Of a stretch of 64,000 nt of DNA, positions 25,234-35,052 are shown piece by piece (positions within the stretch are counted from its first letter, which is position 1; each line of letters begins with the position of its first letter). The notes under the pieces are model-generated. The model had not been told where the DNA came from, did no database searches, and saw only the letters and a list, made by a program, of their open reading frames with translations. Origin of the DNA: Collybia mongolica (taxonomy: Eukaryota; Basidiomycota; Agaricomycetes; Agaricales; Clitocybaceae); the NCBI GenBank assembly GCA_013420905.1, contig JAAXNY010000006.1, positions 2,852,001 through 2,916,000 of the forward strand, read 5' to 3'. A program made the translations under genes and the position numbers.

Positions 25234-25245
25234 GGGCCCATAACC
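25234..25245 (-). promoter_or_regulatory. Copia primer-binding site, initiator tRNA-Met half-molecule type
   Basis: Directly inside the 5' LTR the coding strand reads GGTTATGGGCCC. Its complement, GGGCCCATAACC, is the anticodon arm of eukaryotic initiator tRNA-Met (CAT anticodon). Drosophila copia and yeast Ty5 prime from half tRNA-iMet molecules in this way. The match is 12 consecutive bases starting at the LTR border. Confidence 0.75.
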
Positions 25246-25580
25246 TATTGGGATAGATAGTGCTCAGTCAACATAGAATGGACTAAGGTTATATTGTAGT
25301 ATACCTATTGGGATAGATAGTGCTATGGCTATAGTTAGTAAGTGAAGTAAACTGTAAGTAAAGTACACACCTCAGTCAACATAGAATGGACTGAGGTAGT
25401 ACAATGATTTTTGTAGGTGAATATACTAGAAGATGCCAAGGCCCTGTAACTATACTACAGGCCATATCAGTGAAATAAGGATGCATATGGAAAGCTAAGA
25501 GTAATGTTGTCCATTTATGGGCATGTGTGATGTGGCATGGCAGGGTACAATGGGATGCAGCAGTCCACCTCCTTCCAACA
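25246..25580 (-). repeat. Copia 5' LTR
   Basis: This 335-bp direct repeat corresponds to 7636-7970. It ends at 25580 against the TSD GCTAT. Its inner 60 bp repeat the word TATTGGGATAGATAGTGCT twice, at 25246 and near 25306, a difference from the other LTR. Confidence 0.92.
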
Positions 25581-25585
25581 GCTAT

Positions 25586-26984
25586 TTGTATATAGAAGGT
25601 TTTGTATCCAACCAATTTCCTATACCCTGGGCCTGACTATCAAAAGACAATACACTTGATCAAAATCACCTTCTTGAGCCTCCCCATAAAACTCAGGATA
25701 TTTATTTATTATTCTGAATCCAGAATCTTATTTGAATAACAAACATCAAGCTATGGTTTTTTTTTGAGGAAAATGGAGCTGTAGAAGTAACCAAAATGAA
25801 AATAAGCATTACACTGCCATAATGATGGGCCACTGATAGTATTTTGAAGGGCTCACTGGACACAATCATTTGGCCTGAAAGGCAGTCACTTTGGCTTTTG
25901 TTCAATCCTCCATTGACAAATATGGACTGCCCTACAATCACATGTTTGTCAGATATCCTATTGCTCATTATACTTGGCAACATTGGCCATGTCTTATACA
26001 ATGTTGTCAACAATGAGCTTATCATATTATCTTTCTGGGGCCCATTCCTCAAAAATACTTCCCCAAATGTCTGTATATGCTATCCCCATATTTAGTGAGA
26101 ACATAGTAGACTTATTTTAAATGTGACCTCCATGGGTGAGCTGAGCACATGGCAAATACATGTTAGTAACAGGCATAATTTCCCTACTAGTGGGCTCCCA
26201 ATGTTCATAAAGAAAACACAAATATTCTCATTCTCTATATACCACAGTACATTCACAGCATACATATGAAAATGACATTTTGATTGCACACTGGATACAC
26301 TGACCACCCACATTCTTTGTTTTTTCACAATGAAGACACAATGTTACCACCTCTCACCTTGTGTTTTATGTCCCCCTCATGTGTCTACTAAAGCCATCAG
26401 AGCAAACATTTTATACATAAATACAATAGTAAATGCTAATGTATTCACCCAGAAGCATTCAGAGGAAATACTATATTAGATCATCATGTGATTTCCTATG
26501 TGATTGCTGGGCACATTGCTTATTCCCTGCAGTGTGACCACATGCACAAAAAAGTATCATAAATAGACCTCTTTTGCAGCCAATATATTCAAGATTCTGA
26601 CATGAAAGTTAAGCAAGTTTTGAGAGATACCTGGCTCCACAGCAACTTGACATCCACAACAATGTGACTGTAGTACAGAGATGCTGACTAGTGCTCACAG
26701 CTTGCAATACTACATCAATAACTAAACATGCTAAACTTCTTGGGGATATACCCTTGTGACTTGTTGGAGCCACAATGCCAATCACATGAAAATTAGCTGA
26801 GTTTTGGGAGATAAATTCACATTTTTTGCCCTTTGCAAAAGAGCTCTAATCAGTGTTCTCCCCATTCCTGGGACTTCTAGTCCAGTTGCAGCTGCAAAAG
26901 GTCAGCTGAGAAAAAAGACACATTTCCTTTGCAGTTTGCCATGTACCACTGATCAGTGATTAAAATTGGGATAGATGGGATCTG
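25586..26984. other. Relict DNA between the Copia and CACTA-like elements
   Basis: About 1.4 kb of AT-rich sequence with no intact gene. The first part (25586-25680), read together with 7490-7630, looks like the remainder of the older LTR that the Copia element split. I see no recognisable protein motif in the rest. Confidence 0.4.
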
Positions 26985-27384
26985 GTTCACTGGGGAAAAT
27001 GGCTTGTTTCTGCCCCAAATAAGCAATGAATATACTTTTGAATATACATGTCATACCCATGAATTTAAAGTGCTGAATAAATGTCAGTGATGCAATAATA
27101 ACAGTCACTGCAGAATGTCAGAGTGTAAAAGAGGAGAGATAGCACAAGAGGTAGAGAGTTGAGAAGACCTGTCTGTATTGCAGAGAATAGACAAGATCAA
27201 GACTACAGAACAAGTAGCTAGAGGTGCAGTATATATGTACAACTACCTAAGGGGGACCAGAATAGAACAAATATGGAGAGAGGTAAACCAAACATAACCA
27301 GGGTAGTGTACAGCATCAATCAAACAATGAAATGGAATAATGGGAATGATGGGAGAATTGTAACTACTGGGGATAGATGAATTA

Positions 27385-29002
27385 CAGTAGGTCAAAAAAC
27401 TGTCCCAATGTTTGGTCATTTTATAATGATTTACTTATAACAGAGTACTGGGAATTAATATCATTCTGAGAAAAATATATATAATACTACACCATATTAG
27501 CTTTGAAATGAGCCCTTACTTTCCTTACTTGAATAAAAACTCATTTCATAACAAATTGAACAAAATAATTACTCATTGGGACAGTTTTTTGACCTACATC
27601 TTCAAAGTCTCTATTTACACAATTAATACTTGGTATGACCACCTTTTGCCTTAATAACTGCTTGAACCCTTCTAGGCATGCTTTCTATAAATGTCTGGCA
27701 TGTTTCTGGTGGAATTCTATTCCATTCCACTACCACCCTATCCCACAACTCATGTACTCCTTTGGGGGCTGTTGGGTATTTCTTAAGTGCCTTCTTCAAC
27801 ACTACCCAGAGATGTTCAATGGGGTTGATGTCAGGGGATTGTGCTGGCCAGACCATAACATCAATGTTGTTGTCTTCAAACCACTTGGTTGCCTTGTTGG
27901 ATGCATGTTTGGGGTCATTGTCCTGCTGAAACATCCTCTCTCCCTCTGGCATCTCCAGCTTTTCAAAGCTTTCCACTACTCCCCCATCCAAAATCTGGCA
28001 GTATTGGTCTGCATTCATAATCCCCTGGACCTCTGTAAGCACTCCTACTCCATTCCACCCCATACAACCCCACACCATAAGATTATTTCCTCCTCCATGT
28101 TTGACAGTAGGAGTGGTGGTTCTGTTAGAAAGTGGTTCTCCCTTCTTCTTCCAAGTATAAGTCCTTCCATCTGACCCAATCCTGTTGATTTTGACCTCAT
28201 CTGACCATAAGATCCTTTTCCAATCCTCCACTGTCCAGTTTTCATGGTATCTTGCCCATTGAAGATGTTGCAGTTGATGAGCCTTTTTGAGAAGAGGACG
28301 TTTTCTCTTGACAACACTACAAAAGTCATTCTTTTTGAGTGCATTCCTGACTGTTTGGGGTGTGACAGGGTTGGGAAGAGTTTGGTTGATGAAATGGGTG
28401 GCCTCTACAGCATTATCAAGCCTTCCAGTGGTGATTTGTCAAATAATTGACCGTTTGTCACCAGGAGAGAGCTTAGAAGGACGTCCCCCCCTGTGGTTTT
28501 CCTTGTCCATATCCAGTTCCTTCTTGATTCTCCCAATGGTAGACTTTCCTAGAGTGGTTTTGGACTGGATCTGATGCAAGGTATAACCTTCTTGAAGAAG
28601 GGAGATCACAGAAAGGTGTTGGGTAGAAGATGTAGGTCTCATGGGATGATGGGGGAAGGAAAGAATGATTGTAATGATGGAAACATGTTGAATTTATATC
28701 AACATGGTCACATGACTTTGTTTATTGTTCCCACAATACATCACATGATGTTAAAGCTTGCTGCAGTAAAGATCTTGCCAAAATTAAGCATAGGTCAAAA
28801 AACTGTTCCAATGAGTAATTATTTTGTTCAATTTGTTATGAAATGAGTTTTTATTCAAATAAGGAAAGTAAGGGCTCATTTCAAAGCTAATATGGTGTAG
28901 TATCATATATACTTTTCTCAGAATGATATTAATCCCCAGTACTCTGTTATAAGTAAATCATTATAAAATGACCAAACATTGGGACAGTTTTTTGAGCTAC
29001 TG
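27385..29002 (-). mobile_element. Tc1-like element (Tc1-1) in the solo LTR
   Basis: TA duplications lie at 27383-27384 and 29003-29004. The ends read CAGTAGGTCAAAAAACTGTC on the left and CAGTAGCTCAAAAAACTGTC on the right strand. The terminal inverted repeats are about 213 bp (27385-27597 and about 28792-29002). Each arm also carries an inverted copy of the outer end at its inner edge (27577-27598 and about 28793-28815). The total is 1618 bp, with a transposase gene on the minus strand. Confidence 0.93.
27623..28642 (-). pseudogene. Tc1-1 transposase, frame-broken
   Basis: From 28642 leftward the helix-turn-helix region reads LHQIQSKTTLGKSTIGRI and GGRPSKLSPGDKRSII, then the frame breaks near 28439 and again near 28232. 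The catalytic part is open: WKRILWSDEVKINRIGSDGR (first D), MFQQDNDPKHASNKATKWFE (second D) and AQSPDINPIEHLWVVL (E), a DD34E spacing, ending KGGHTKY. It is closely similar along its length to the intact transposase at 54291-55310, which marks the breaks clearly. Confidence 0.9.
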
Positions 29003-29376
29003 TAACAGCTGATCCCACTAGATAAGAGATGAGATAAGATCAAAAAGACAGAGATAAGATGGGAATATAATTTTCATGACAATAAATTTTGAATATCCTA
29101 TAAGTAAAATTTGAAGTACATGTAATGTATAAGCACCAGATATATGCAAGGTATATTCTGCAGTACCTTTACAGAATATGTGATTGATCATACCATGTGT
29201 ATGATATATAGGATAACTGATGAATATACATCAGTTGTATGCCCATTTGGTTTGCACTTGGCTTGCTATGCCAAGACAAACCATTCAATGATGCCAAGAT
29301 GAGCCATCCAACATGCATTCATCAGTAATCCTATATATGGGGAGGGGCAATGATTACCTATTCCATGTTCATAATA

Positions 29377-31942
29377 CAGTCGACTCTGCCATAACCCATG
29401 CCCCTCGGTGGACACCCAAAGTCATGGGTTTTTACAGAGTATGGGTTCCGAAAGAGGTCATTATAGGGTTGCCCCAGCAGGCTGTAAGTACATTATAACT
29501 ATGTAAAAGTAACCAATAATGAGATCTAAGCTAGTTATGAGCAAAGTAGTCAGTAATATAAGTAGTTTCCATCATGCAGACTTCCTCCAGCCATGTCTGG
29601 CGTCCAAAGCTTGCCAGAATGCCCTCCAACTTGCAGGCAAATGGGTCGTTTATGTCAGTGACGTACTTCCGAAGGGTGAATGCTGCCGTAAGAGCTTCTT
29701 TGTGTGTTGGTTTTGCTTCTACAGTGTCCTCATCAACATCATCACCCCCATTCACTTCCATCATCTGTTCTGCCTCAAGCATATCCTGAACCAATTTGAA
29801 AATTTCTTCCTCTGAGACCTGGCTGACAAGCTCCTGTTTGGGTATGGGGTTTAACAGTTCTTCAAGGTTGAGCCGGTTCCTTTGCTGCAGAACCCCACGT
29901 GCCTCCAGCTGGTCCAAAGACCTTGAGACATCCTCCTCAGCATGGGCGAGTACATCACTTGATTTGGTGTCAAGCAGAGAGGAGATGGGTATGGTAGGAG
30001 TGGAGGTTTTGCCTCCATTATTGAGAACCTCGGGTAAGATACCAGTCTTCCGCCAACAGTTTTGGATTGTTGTCATGTCCACCTCACCCCACGCAGTGTC
30101 AGCAAGACGCATAGCCTCCAACTGATCAATTTCGTAGATGTGGGCAGGGGTGATGTTGTTGTTGTAACGATCGATGGCTCAGCTGACAAAACTGCTGTGG
30201 TAGTGCACCTTAAAGCAACGAATAATCCCAGCGTCATTGGGCTGGACATGGGCTGTAAGATTAGGTCTGAAGTTCTCAACACATATATTCGTCAGATCAT
30301 CTGGAACAATATGTGTGCTGAAGTTATCCTGGAGCAAGAGGATGTGCCGATTCTGCCATTGCAGCTTTTCATCCCAATCACGAAGCCACTCTTGGTAAAT
30401 TTTAGTTGTTGTCCATGCCTTCGCATTGTTACGGTAATAAAACCCAAGTTGAGCACCAGACTTCTTCTGGAATGCTTGAGGTTTGGCTGCCTTCCCAATG
30501 ACAAATGGAGGGAGTTTTTTGCTACCATCGGCATTTGCAGTAAATGCATATGTGAGTCGTTTCTTGTTTCCCTTCATCCCCGACGAGGGCTTGTCCATCA
30601 GGCCACAATCTGGTGGCATCCTGTGGGAACTGAGCATCAAATCGAGAAAACCAGGCTGCCACTCACGCGTAGAAGAAGCTTGTTTCATCCATGTTGAACA
30701 TATCTTTCAATCAGTACCTGTACTTTGCAATCAACTCCTGCACACGCGCACGCTCTTTTTCGATGTCTTCGGCACTGGCAGATCCGGCTTCACCATGCTT
30801 TTTGAATTCCTTCAGCCCGCAGCGCTTCTTGAATGCAGTCAGCCACCCCTCACTCAGGTTCAACCACTTGTCTTCAGGGACACAAACCAAATTAGCAAAC
30901 TGTGTCCATTTCTGGCGTAGGATCTCTCCGTTGACATGAACACCATCAGCCATAGCTTTTGCAACCCACAACTCAAGCATTTCGTTGACTTCAGGGTGCT
31001 CAGTCTGCTTCACCTGCTTTGTCCAACCTGCCTGTCCTTTACTCTCCACCTCAGCAAACTGAGCACACCATTTATGCTCGTTCTTGAGCCAAGCTGAAAT
31101 GGTTGGCTGTTTGAGTTGTAAGTTTGGGTAGATTGGGTCCCAGTGTGCCGCAGTCTTGGTCTGGCTCTTGTCAACACTTTTGTGATGCCAATCTAAGATT
31201 TCAATTCACTGTGCAAGTGTTGCATTTTCCTTCTTGATGAAAACAGGCTTGGATTTCTGCTTCTCTGCTTGAGGCTTTTGTTTGCATTCCTCAGGTCCTT
31301 ATTCAAGAATTTAGCTTTCGTTACAAGTAAATGTGGTGGCACGTACTTTTTCTCTTGTTTCCCAGCAACTTCACTTTCCTGATTTCCCCACTCAGCTCCT
31401 TCAGTTTTTCAACCAGAGACTTCTGCTGCGACAAAAGCCATGTAAGACCACGTTCATAGTCAGATGCCCTTTCCAGTAAGTCAACAACAGTTTCCTCATC
31501 AACCAGGTTCCCCGCATTATCCAACCATTCCTCATCCTCATCAGAAATCTTCTCTTCCTTATTGAGGCATGCTAGAAGATTATCCTTTCTTGCTGTGACA
31601 GAATCTTTGAGCTTTGCAAGGCCCTTTCGGAGTAGGTGGAGTGGGCTTTTGGACATCAGGTGACAACAGGGAGCAGGACAGAATAGCTGAGTTGCTCGGT
31701 TCCCAGTATTCCATCTAAATCTTTAATATTCTACTGCAATATGCTTGCTACGTGCTATAAAACCTGCCTCAAATCTGCTCACTATTGGTGAAGTATGGGT
31801 TATGAAGTCAGATATAGGTATGGGTTATGGGGTTTTACAGGTTTATGGGTTTTCCCTGGTAACAGAGTGGGTGGATGCTGAAAACCATGGGTTATTACAG
31901 GTTATGGGTTGTCAGAGAGATGGGTTATGACAGAGTCGACTG
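29377..31942 (-). mobile_element. pogo/Tigger-like element (pogo-2)
   Basis: TA duplications lie at 29375-29376 and 31943-31944. The terminal inverted repeats begin CAGTCGACTCTGCCATAACC on the left and CAGTCGACTCTGTCATAACC on the right. Near both ends the word ATGGGTT(A/T) recurs (for example 29397, 29425, 29443 and several times in 31796-31928), probably subterminal binding repeats. The transposase is on the minus strand and broken. Confidence 0.9.
29531..31656 (-). pseudogene. pogo-2 transposase, CENP-B/DDE_1 type, interrupted
   Basis: From 31656 leftward comes a charged N-terminal region, then a CENP-B-like DNA-binding part (HPEVNEMLELWVAKAMADGV, ILRQKWTQFANLV, WLTAFKKRCGLKEFKKHGEA). The DDE part follows: DMFNMDETSFFY near 30680-30720, HILLLQDNFSTHI (about 30310-30350), NLTAHVQPNDAGIIRCFKVH (about 30200-30260) and NCWRKTGIL (about 30040-30070). 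The C-terminus continues to about 29531. Several stops and frame changes (near 30125, 30690 and 31060-31320) interrupt it. Related in type to pogo-1, but clearly a different subfamily. Confidence 0.82.
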
Positions 31943-32873
31943 TACAAGTAAACAAATGACAAATTTGGAGAGATTTTGTGACCCAACTGATATTTCATGC
32001 TTTTGGGAGCACATGCTCATGAAATAAAACATGTCAAGCTAGTGGAAATTGAAGGACAGCATATGCGAAGAGTTCCTGTCTTGTTTTGAGCTCTTTAGAG
32101 CACTGCATCAATGAGAATTTAATTATTTTCCATGGGGGTATAGTTTTGAGCTGAGTTTTAAATAACATGTTTCCATATTCGGCTCACTACTAATTAGATT
32201 TGGTATGTAATTTAGCACAGGCAAGGTAACAGACAACAGTGTGCCATTGCTGACATCTTCCTTGGCCACAATATGGCTTACCTTCCTTGATCAATCCTAC
32301 ATGAATTTTCAGGGGCAAGAGGGTCTTTGTGGCAGATTTTTCGATTTTTTTGTTATCTCCTTCACAGGCCCAGGAAACATATGTAATTTTGATGAATCTT
32401 GAAAAATATGAGAGAATAAAAAAATCCACCACAAAGACCCTCTCCGGGCAGATATTTTGAACAACTTTTACTATTAGACCAATCCATTATCTTCAGTTTC
32501 TGAGCCACCAGTGATGTGGGTCATCAAATGGCACTTTTCCAAGCCGGACAAATAACTATAAACAAAGAAAAAATAACCGGCAATTGGTCCCCACTTTATA
32601 TCATACCATGGTATGCTTGATCATATATTCTGTAAAGGTACTGCAGAATATACCTTGCATATATCTAGTGCTTATACATCATGTGTACTTCAAATATTAC
32701 TTATAGGATATTCAAAATTTATTCAGTGCTTTAATTTCATGGGTATGATATGTATATTCAAAGGTATATTTATTGTTTATTTGGGGCAGAAACAAGCCAT
32801 TTCCCCCAGTGGTTGATCAATAGGGGATATCACAATAGCTGGTTAATGGTAGATCACTGATTAAATTTGTTGG

Positions 32874-32938
32874 CCAAAAATAATCAGGTGTAGAAACAAG
32901 TTGGATCAAGTTGCGAAATGAAAGCTGATTATTTTTGG
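32874..32938. repeat. Short perfect inverted repeat (hairpin)
   Basis: CCAAAAATAATCAG at 32874-32887 is perfectly inverted at 32925-32938, with a 37-nt loop. It lies just outside the CACTA-like element. It may be a tiny foldback relic; no function is visible. Confidence 0.5.
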
Positions 32939-33729
32939 TAGAGTGATGGCACGGTATGGCACGGTACGGCATCTTGACGGACTTCGAAAATCTTTGAGGC
33001 TACCGACGACCGTATCTCAAGACTGCGTGAAACATTGCAAAAGTTAGTGCCCTTGGTGAAATGGCCACAAATAACACTGACCCACCACCTCTTACTTCTA
33101 TCATATGCATAAAACCGCCCCATTCCGGCTCAGGCCCGACAAGACCGAAAAGGCATCAAAGAAAGGTTATTTCAAAGTCTGATCCACCGCTCGATAATGC
33201 ACTTAATCTGATTTCTAATCGGGGGCATTCAGAGTAGAATTAGATTATCTGTTGATTATTCCCAAAAAACAGGTTTCCATCGAGTGTTTAATCTGGAACA
33301 TGATCAGCACTTAATCTATTGTTAATCAGCTACTGTGATATGAGGCCTGAGGCTCCAGTCTACTTGGATTTTGACAGCCATCAGCAGTGTCCGGGGAGTG
33401 TATCTGGTTGAATCGATGGCGGCACAGACGGATGACTTGAAATTGAATTACTTTCTGTGAATATGTAGAAGGGAGGTACCGAAACAAATGGGGGAATTTT
33501 TCGGTGGTGATGTTAGGCCGCAGTGATCACATTTTTCTCGGCGACCAGCACCTACTGTATCCATCTACCCTTGTAATATTATTTGTCTTGACCTCCTGAT
33601 TGCTTCGGAATTAATTGGTCTAAAACATGTTACAAGAAAAGATACATATGAAATACTTAAAGCGTGGAGGACAATGGATTTACGATACAAGAAAGTAAAA
33701 ATCCCACGCGATCCTTCGTTTTAACGAGG
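32939..33729. other. Intergenic region upstream of prefoldin 6
   Basis: About 790 bp without a gene. A word like TTAATCTRATT recurs near 33200-33330 and may be more relict transposon DNA. The prefoldin promoter must lie in the last part. Confidence 0.4.
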
Positions 33730-34294
33730 ATGTCTTTCCAGGCTAGGCTCCAGGCTGCTTCTGCCGAGTTCCAAAAACTCCAAAGCGACCTATCGAACAT
33801 TGTCGAAGCACGGCAGAGACTCGATGCGCAGCTGTCTGAGAACGAACTTGTTAGAAAAGTTTGACTCAGTTCCTATTGCTTTCGAGATCAATCTACTGAT
33901 TTTATCATTCAGGAATTTCAACAATTGACCTCAGCAAATGTGGTCTTCAAGCTAACAGGTCCCGTTCTCGTCAAACAAGACCATGGAGAAGCAAAGAGCA
34001 ATGTTGAGACGCGACTAGATTTCATTCGGAGCGAAATGTTAGTGGTATCTCTCCACACCGTGATTGGGCGAGTTCTTTAACCACTTTATTTAGTAAAAGG
34101 GTCGAGGCTCAATTAAAGGACGTCGGAGAGAAGCAAGAGAAGAAAAGGCTGGAAGTGAGTGACCCATATGAATCGATGTATTGAGTTGTAATTGTTCCTC
34201 CTTGCAGCTTGTAGAAATTCAGACCGCCCTCCAGGAGCAACAAGCTCAGCAAGTTTCTACGCCTTCTAAACACTCCCCAGCTCTTACGGCCTAG
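33730..34294 (+). CDS. PFD6: Prefoldin subunit 6 (beta-type)
   Basis: A small four-exon gene. The ATG at 33730 gives MSFQARLQAASAEFQKLQSD and EARQRLDAQLSENELV. Intron 1 ends near 33912, then EFQQLTSANVVFKLTGPVLV and KSNVETRLDFIRSE. After a second intron comes VEAQLKDVGEKQEKKRLE, and after a third VEIQTALQEQQAQQ to the TAG at 34292-34294. Two long coiled-coil helices around a short beta hairpin (FKLTGPVLV) match the beta-type prefoldin fold at about 125 residues, the usual length. Prefoldin is a cytosolic hexamer that hands unfolded actin and tubulin to the CCT chaperonin. The next gene converges on it, with only about 50 bp between stop codons. Confidence 0.88.
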
Positions 34295-34346
34295 ACACCG
34301 TCTTCGGGTTCTGGGTATCTGCAACTCTACCATGATAATGTATTGT

Positions 34347-34778
34347 CTATACACGCAAGGGTGTTTGGAGGGTAGGCCTTTTCTGCTGCAATTTTACAGT
34401 ATTGAGCGCGCGAGCGATGTCCCGTTCTGTCTCCGGGCTTTTAAGTATCCGTTCCAACTTGAAGCGCTTCAGTGCAGATATTGGTGGGCAATTGCGTATA
34501 GTGACAACATCGTCCTTTCGTAACTCTGTATTTCCAGTGGGTGAGCGGAACGATAGAGTCAGGAAATGACGCACGGTTTTTTTCATCGTGAATCAGATAC
34601 TTTTTGCTTCTTTCAATGCGCTGTCCCCAATGCTCAGCAGAGGGTGTGATGGACTAAAATTGCTTCGACATACCTTGCCAGTTAATTTGTGAATGACCCA
34701 GCGTGAAACAGTCACGGTGACCGTTTTATCCATGAATCCGGCCTTGGTAACCACACCGTTAAACGCCATGGGTGGCAT
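34347..34778 (-). CDS. MRPS17: Mitochondrial small-subunit ribosomal protein uS17m
   Basis: A three-exon gene. The start (34776-34778) gives MPPMAFNGVVTKAGFMDKTV and SRWVIHKLTGK, the OB-fold start of S17. After an intron (about 34619-34674) comes RIERSKKYLIHDEKN, and after a second short intron (about 34513-34561) QLRKDDVVTIRNCPPISALK and RFKLERILKSPETERD. The pattern GDVV-like plus NCPPIS matches fungal mitochondrial S17 rather than cytosolic uS17. The protein would bind 12S-type rRNA in the mitochondrial ribosome. The nominal open frames on either side of the introns run through intron sequence, so the spliced version is preferred. Confidence 0.85.
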
Positions 34779-35052
34779 TGAAAGTACGGGATATTAACAC
34801 GAACGAGTCGTGCTTGATTTAGCACCAGCTGGGAGGGAGTAATTCTGCTGTCACGCCGTGACAATGGGATAGCAAGTCATGTGACAGTTATGAAATATGT
34901 GTTTACGTTTTTGTTTGCGTCAATGGAATTATGGGTTGCAGATACTACATGCATAGAGTTTCATAAGTACGGGACGTGTGATATTCGTGTGTCCGTCGTA
35001 AAGGGTTAATATATGGTGTAGGTATGATAAGTATATTCCGTTCTATGTGTTA
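34779..35052. other. Short intergenic region
   Basis: About 270 bp between the S17 start and the MFS transporter stop, both on the minus strand. No feature seen apart from the expected S17 promoter and transporter 3' UTR. Confidence 0.4.

Larger units (their letters stand above)
7636..25580 (-). mobile_element. Copia (Ty1) LTR retrotransposon hosting nested insertions
   Basis: The element is defined by two 335-bp LTRs (7636-7970 and 25246-25580) and a perfect 5-bp TSD, GCTAT, at 7631-7635 and 25581-25585. Coding is on the minus strand, so the right LTR is the 5' LTR. Gag, protease and integrase lie at about 22490-25190; reverse transcriptase and RNase H lie at about 8078-9290. This order of integrase before reverse transcriptase defines Copia. 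The coding part is split by a 13-kb hAT element (9399-22486). Even after removing the hAT, the linker between integrase and the RT core is missing, so the element was probably deleted internally as well. The two LTRs differ at many positions and the frames carry stops, so this is an old, dead copy. Confidence 0.93.
27082..29081. mobile_element. Solo LTR, split by a Tc1 element
   Basis: The borders are TGTCAGTG...CATGACA with a 5-bp TSD, ATAAA (27077-27081 and 29082-29086). Removing the Tc1 element inside (27385-29002) leaves about 380 bp without coding sequence, as expected for a solo LTR left after recombination between two LTRs. The left arm of the surrounding CACTA-like element is rejoined perfectly when this block is removed. 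Gypsy or Copia origin cannot be told. Confidence 0.75.
26988..32811. mobile_element. CACTA-like non-autonomous DNA transposon with long TIRs, hosting three insertions
   Basis: The ends read CACTGGGG...CCCCCAGTG with a 3-bp TSD, GTT (26985-26987 and 32812-32814), the terminal motif and TSD length of CACTA/EnSpm elements. The terminal inverted repeats are about 240 bp: 32575-32811 matches, inverted, 26988-27076 plus 29087-29200. The gap in the left arm is exactly the solo LTR insertion. A pogo element sits in the core. Without the insertions the element is about 1.25 kb and shows no transposase frame, so it would depend on a transposase made elsewhere. The superfamily call rests on termini and TSD only. 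Confidence 0.72.

Noticed and set aside
25230..25246. Possible tRNA-Met gene suggested by the anticodon-arm sequence GGGCCCATAACC
   Set aside because: No acceptor, D or T arms around it; its position directly at the LTR border explains it as a primer-binding site.
33200..33340. Repeated TTAATCT/AATCTR words as a MITE
   Set aside because: I could not find matching ends or a duplication, so the support is too weak to call an element.
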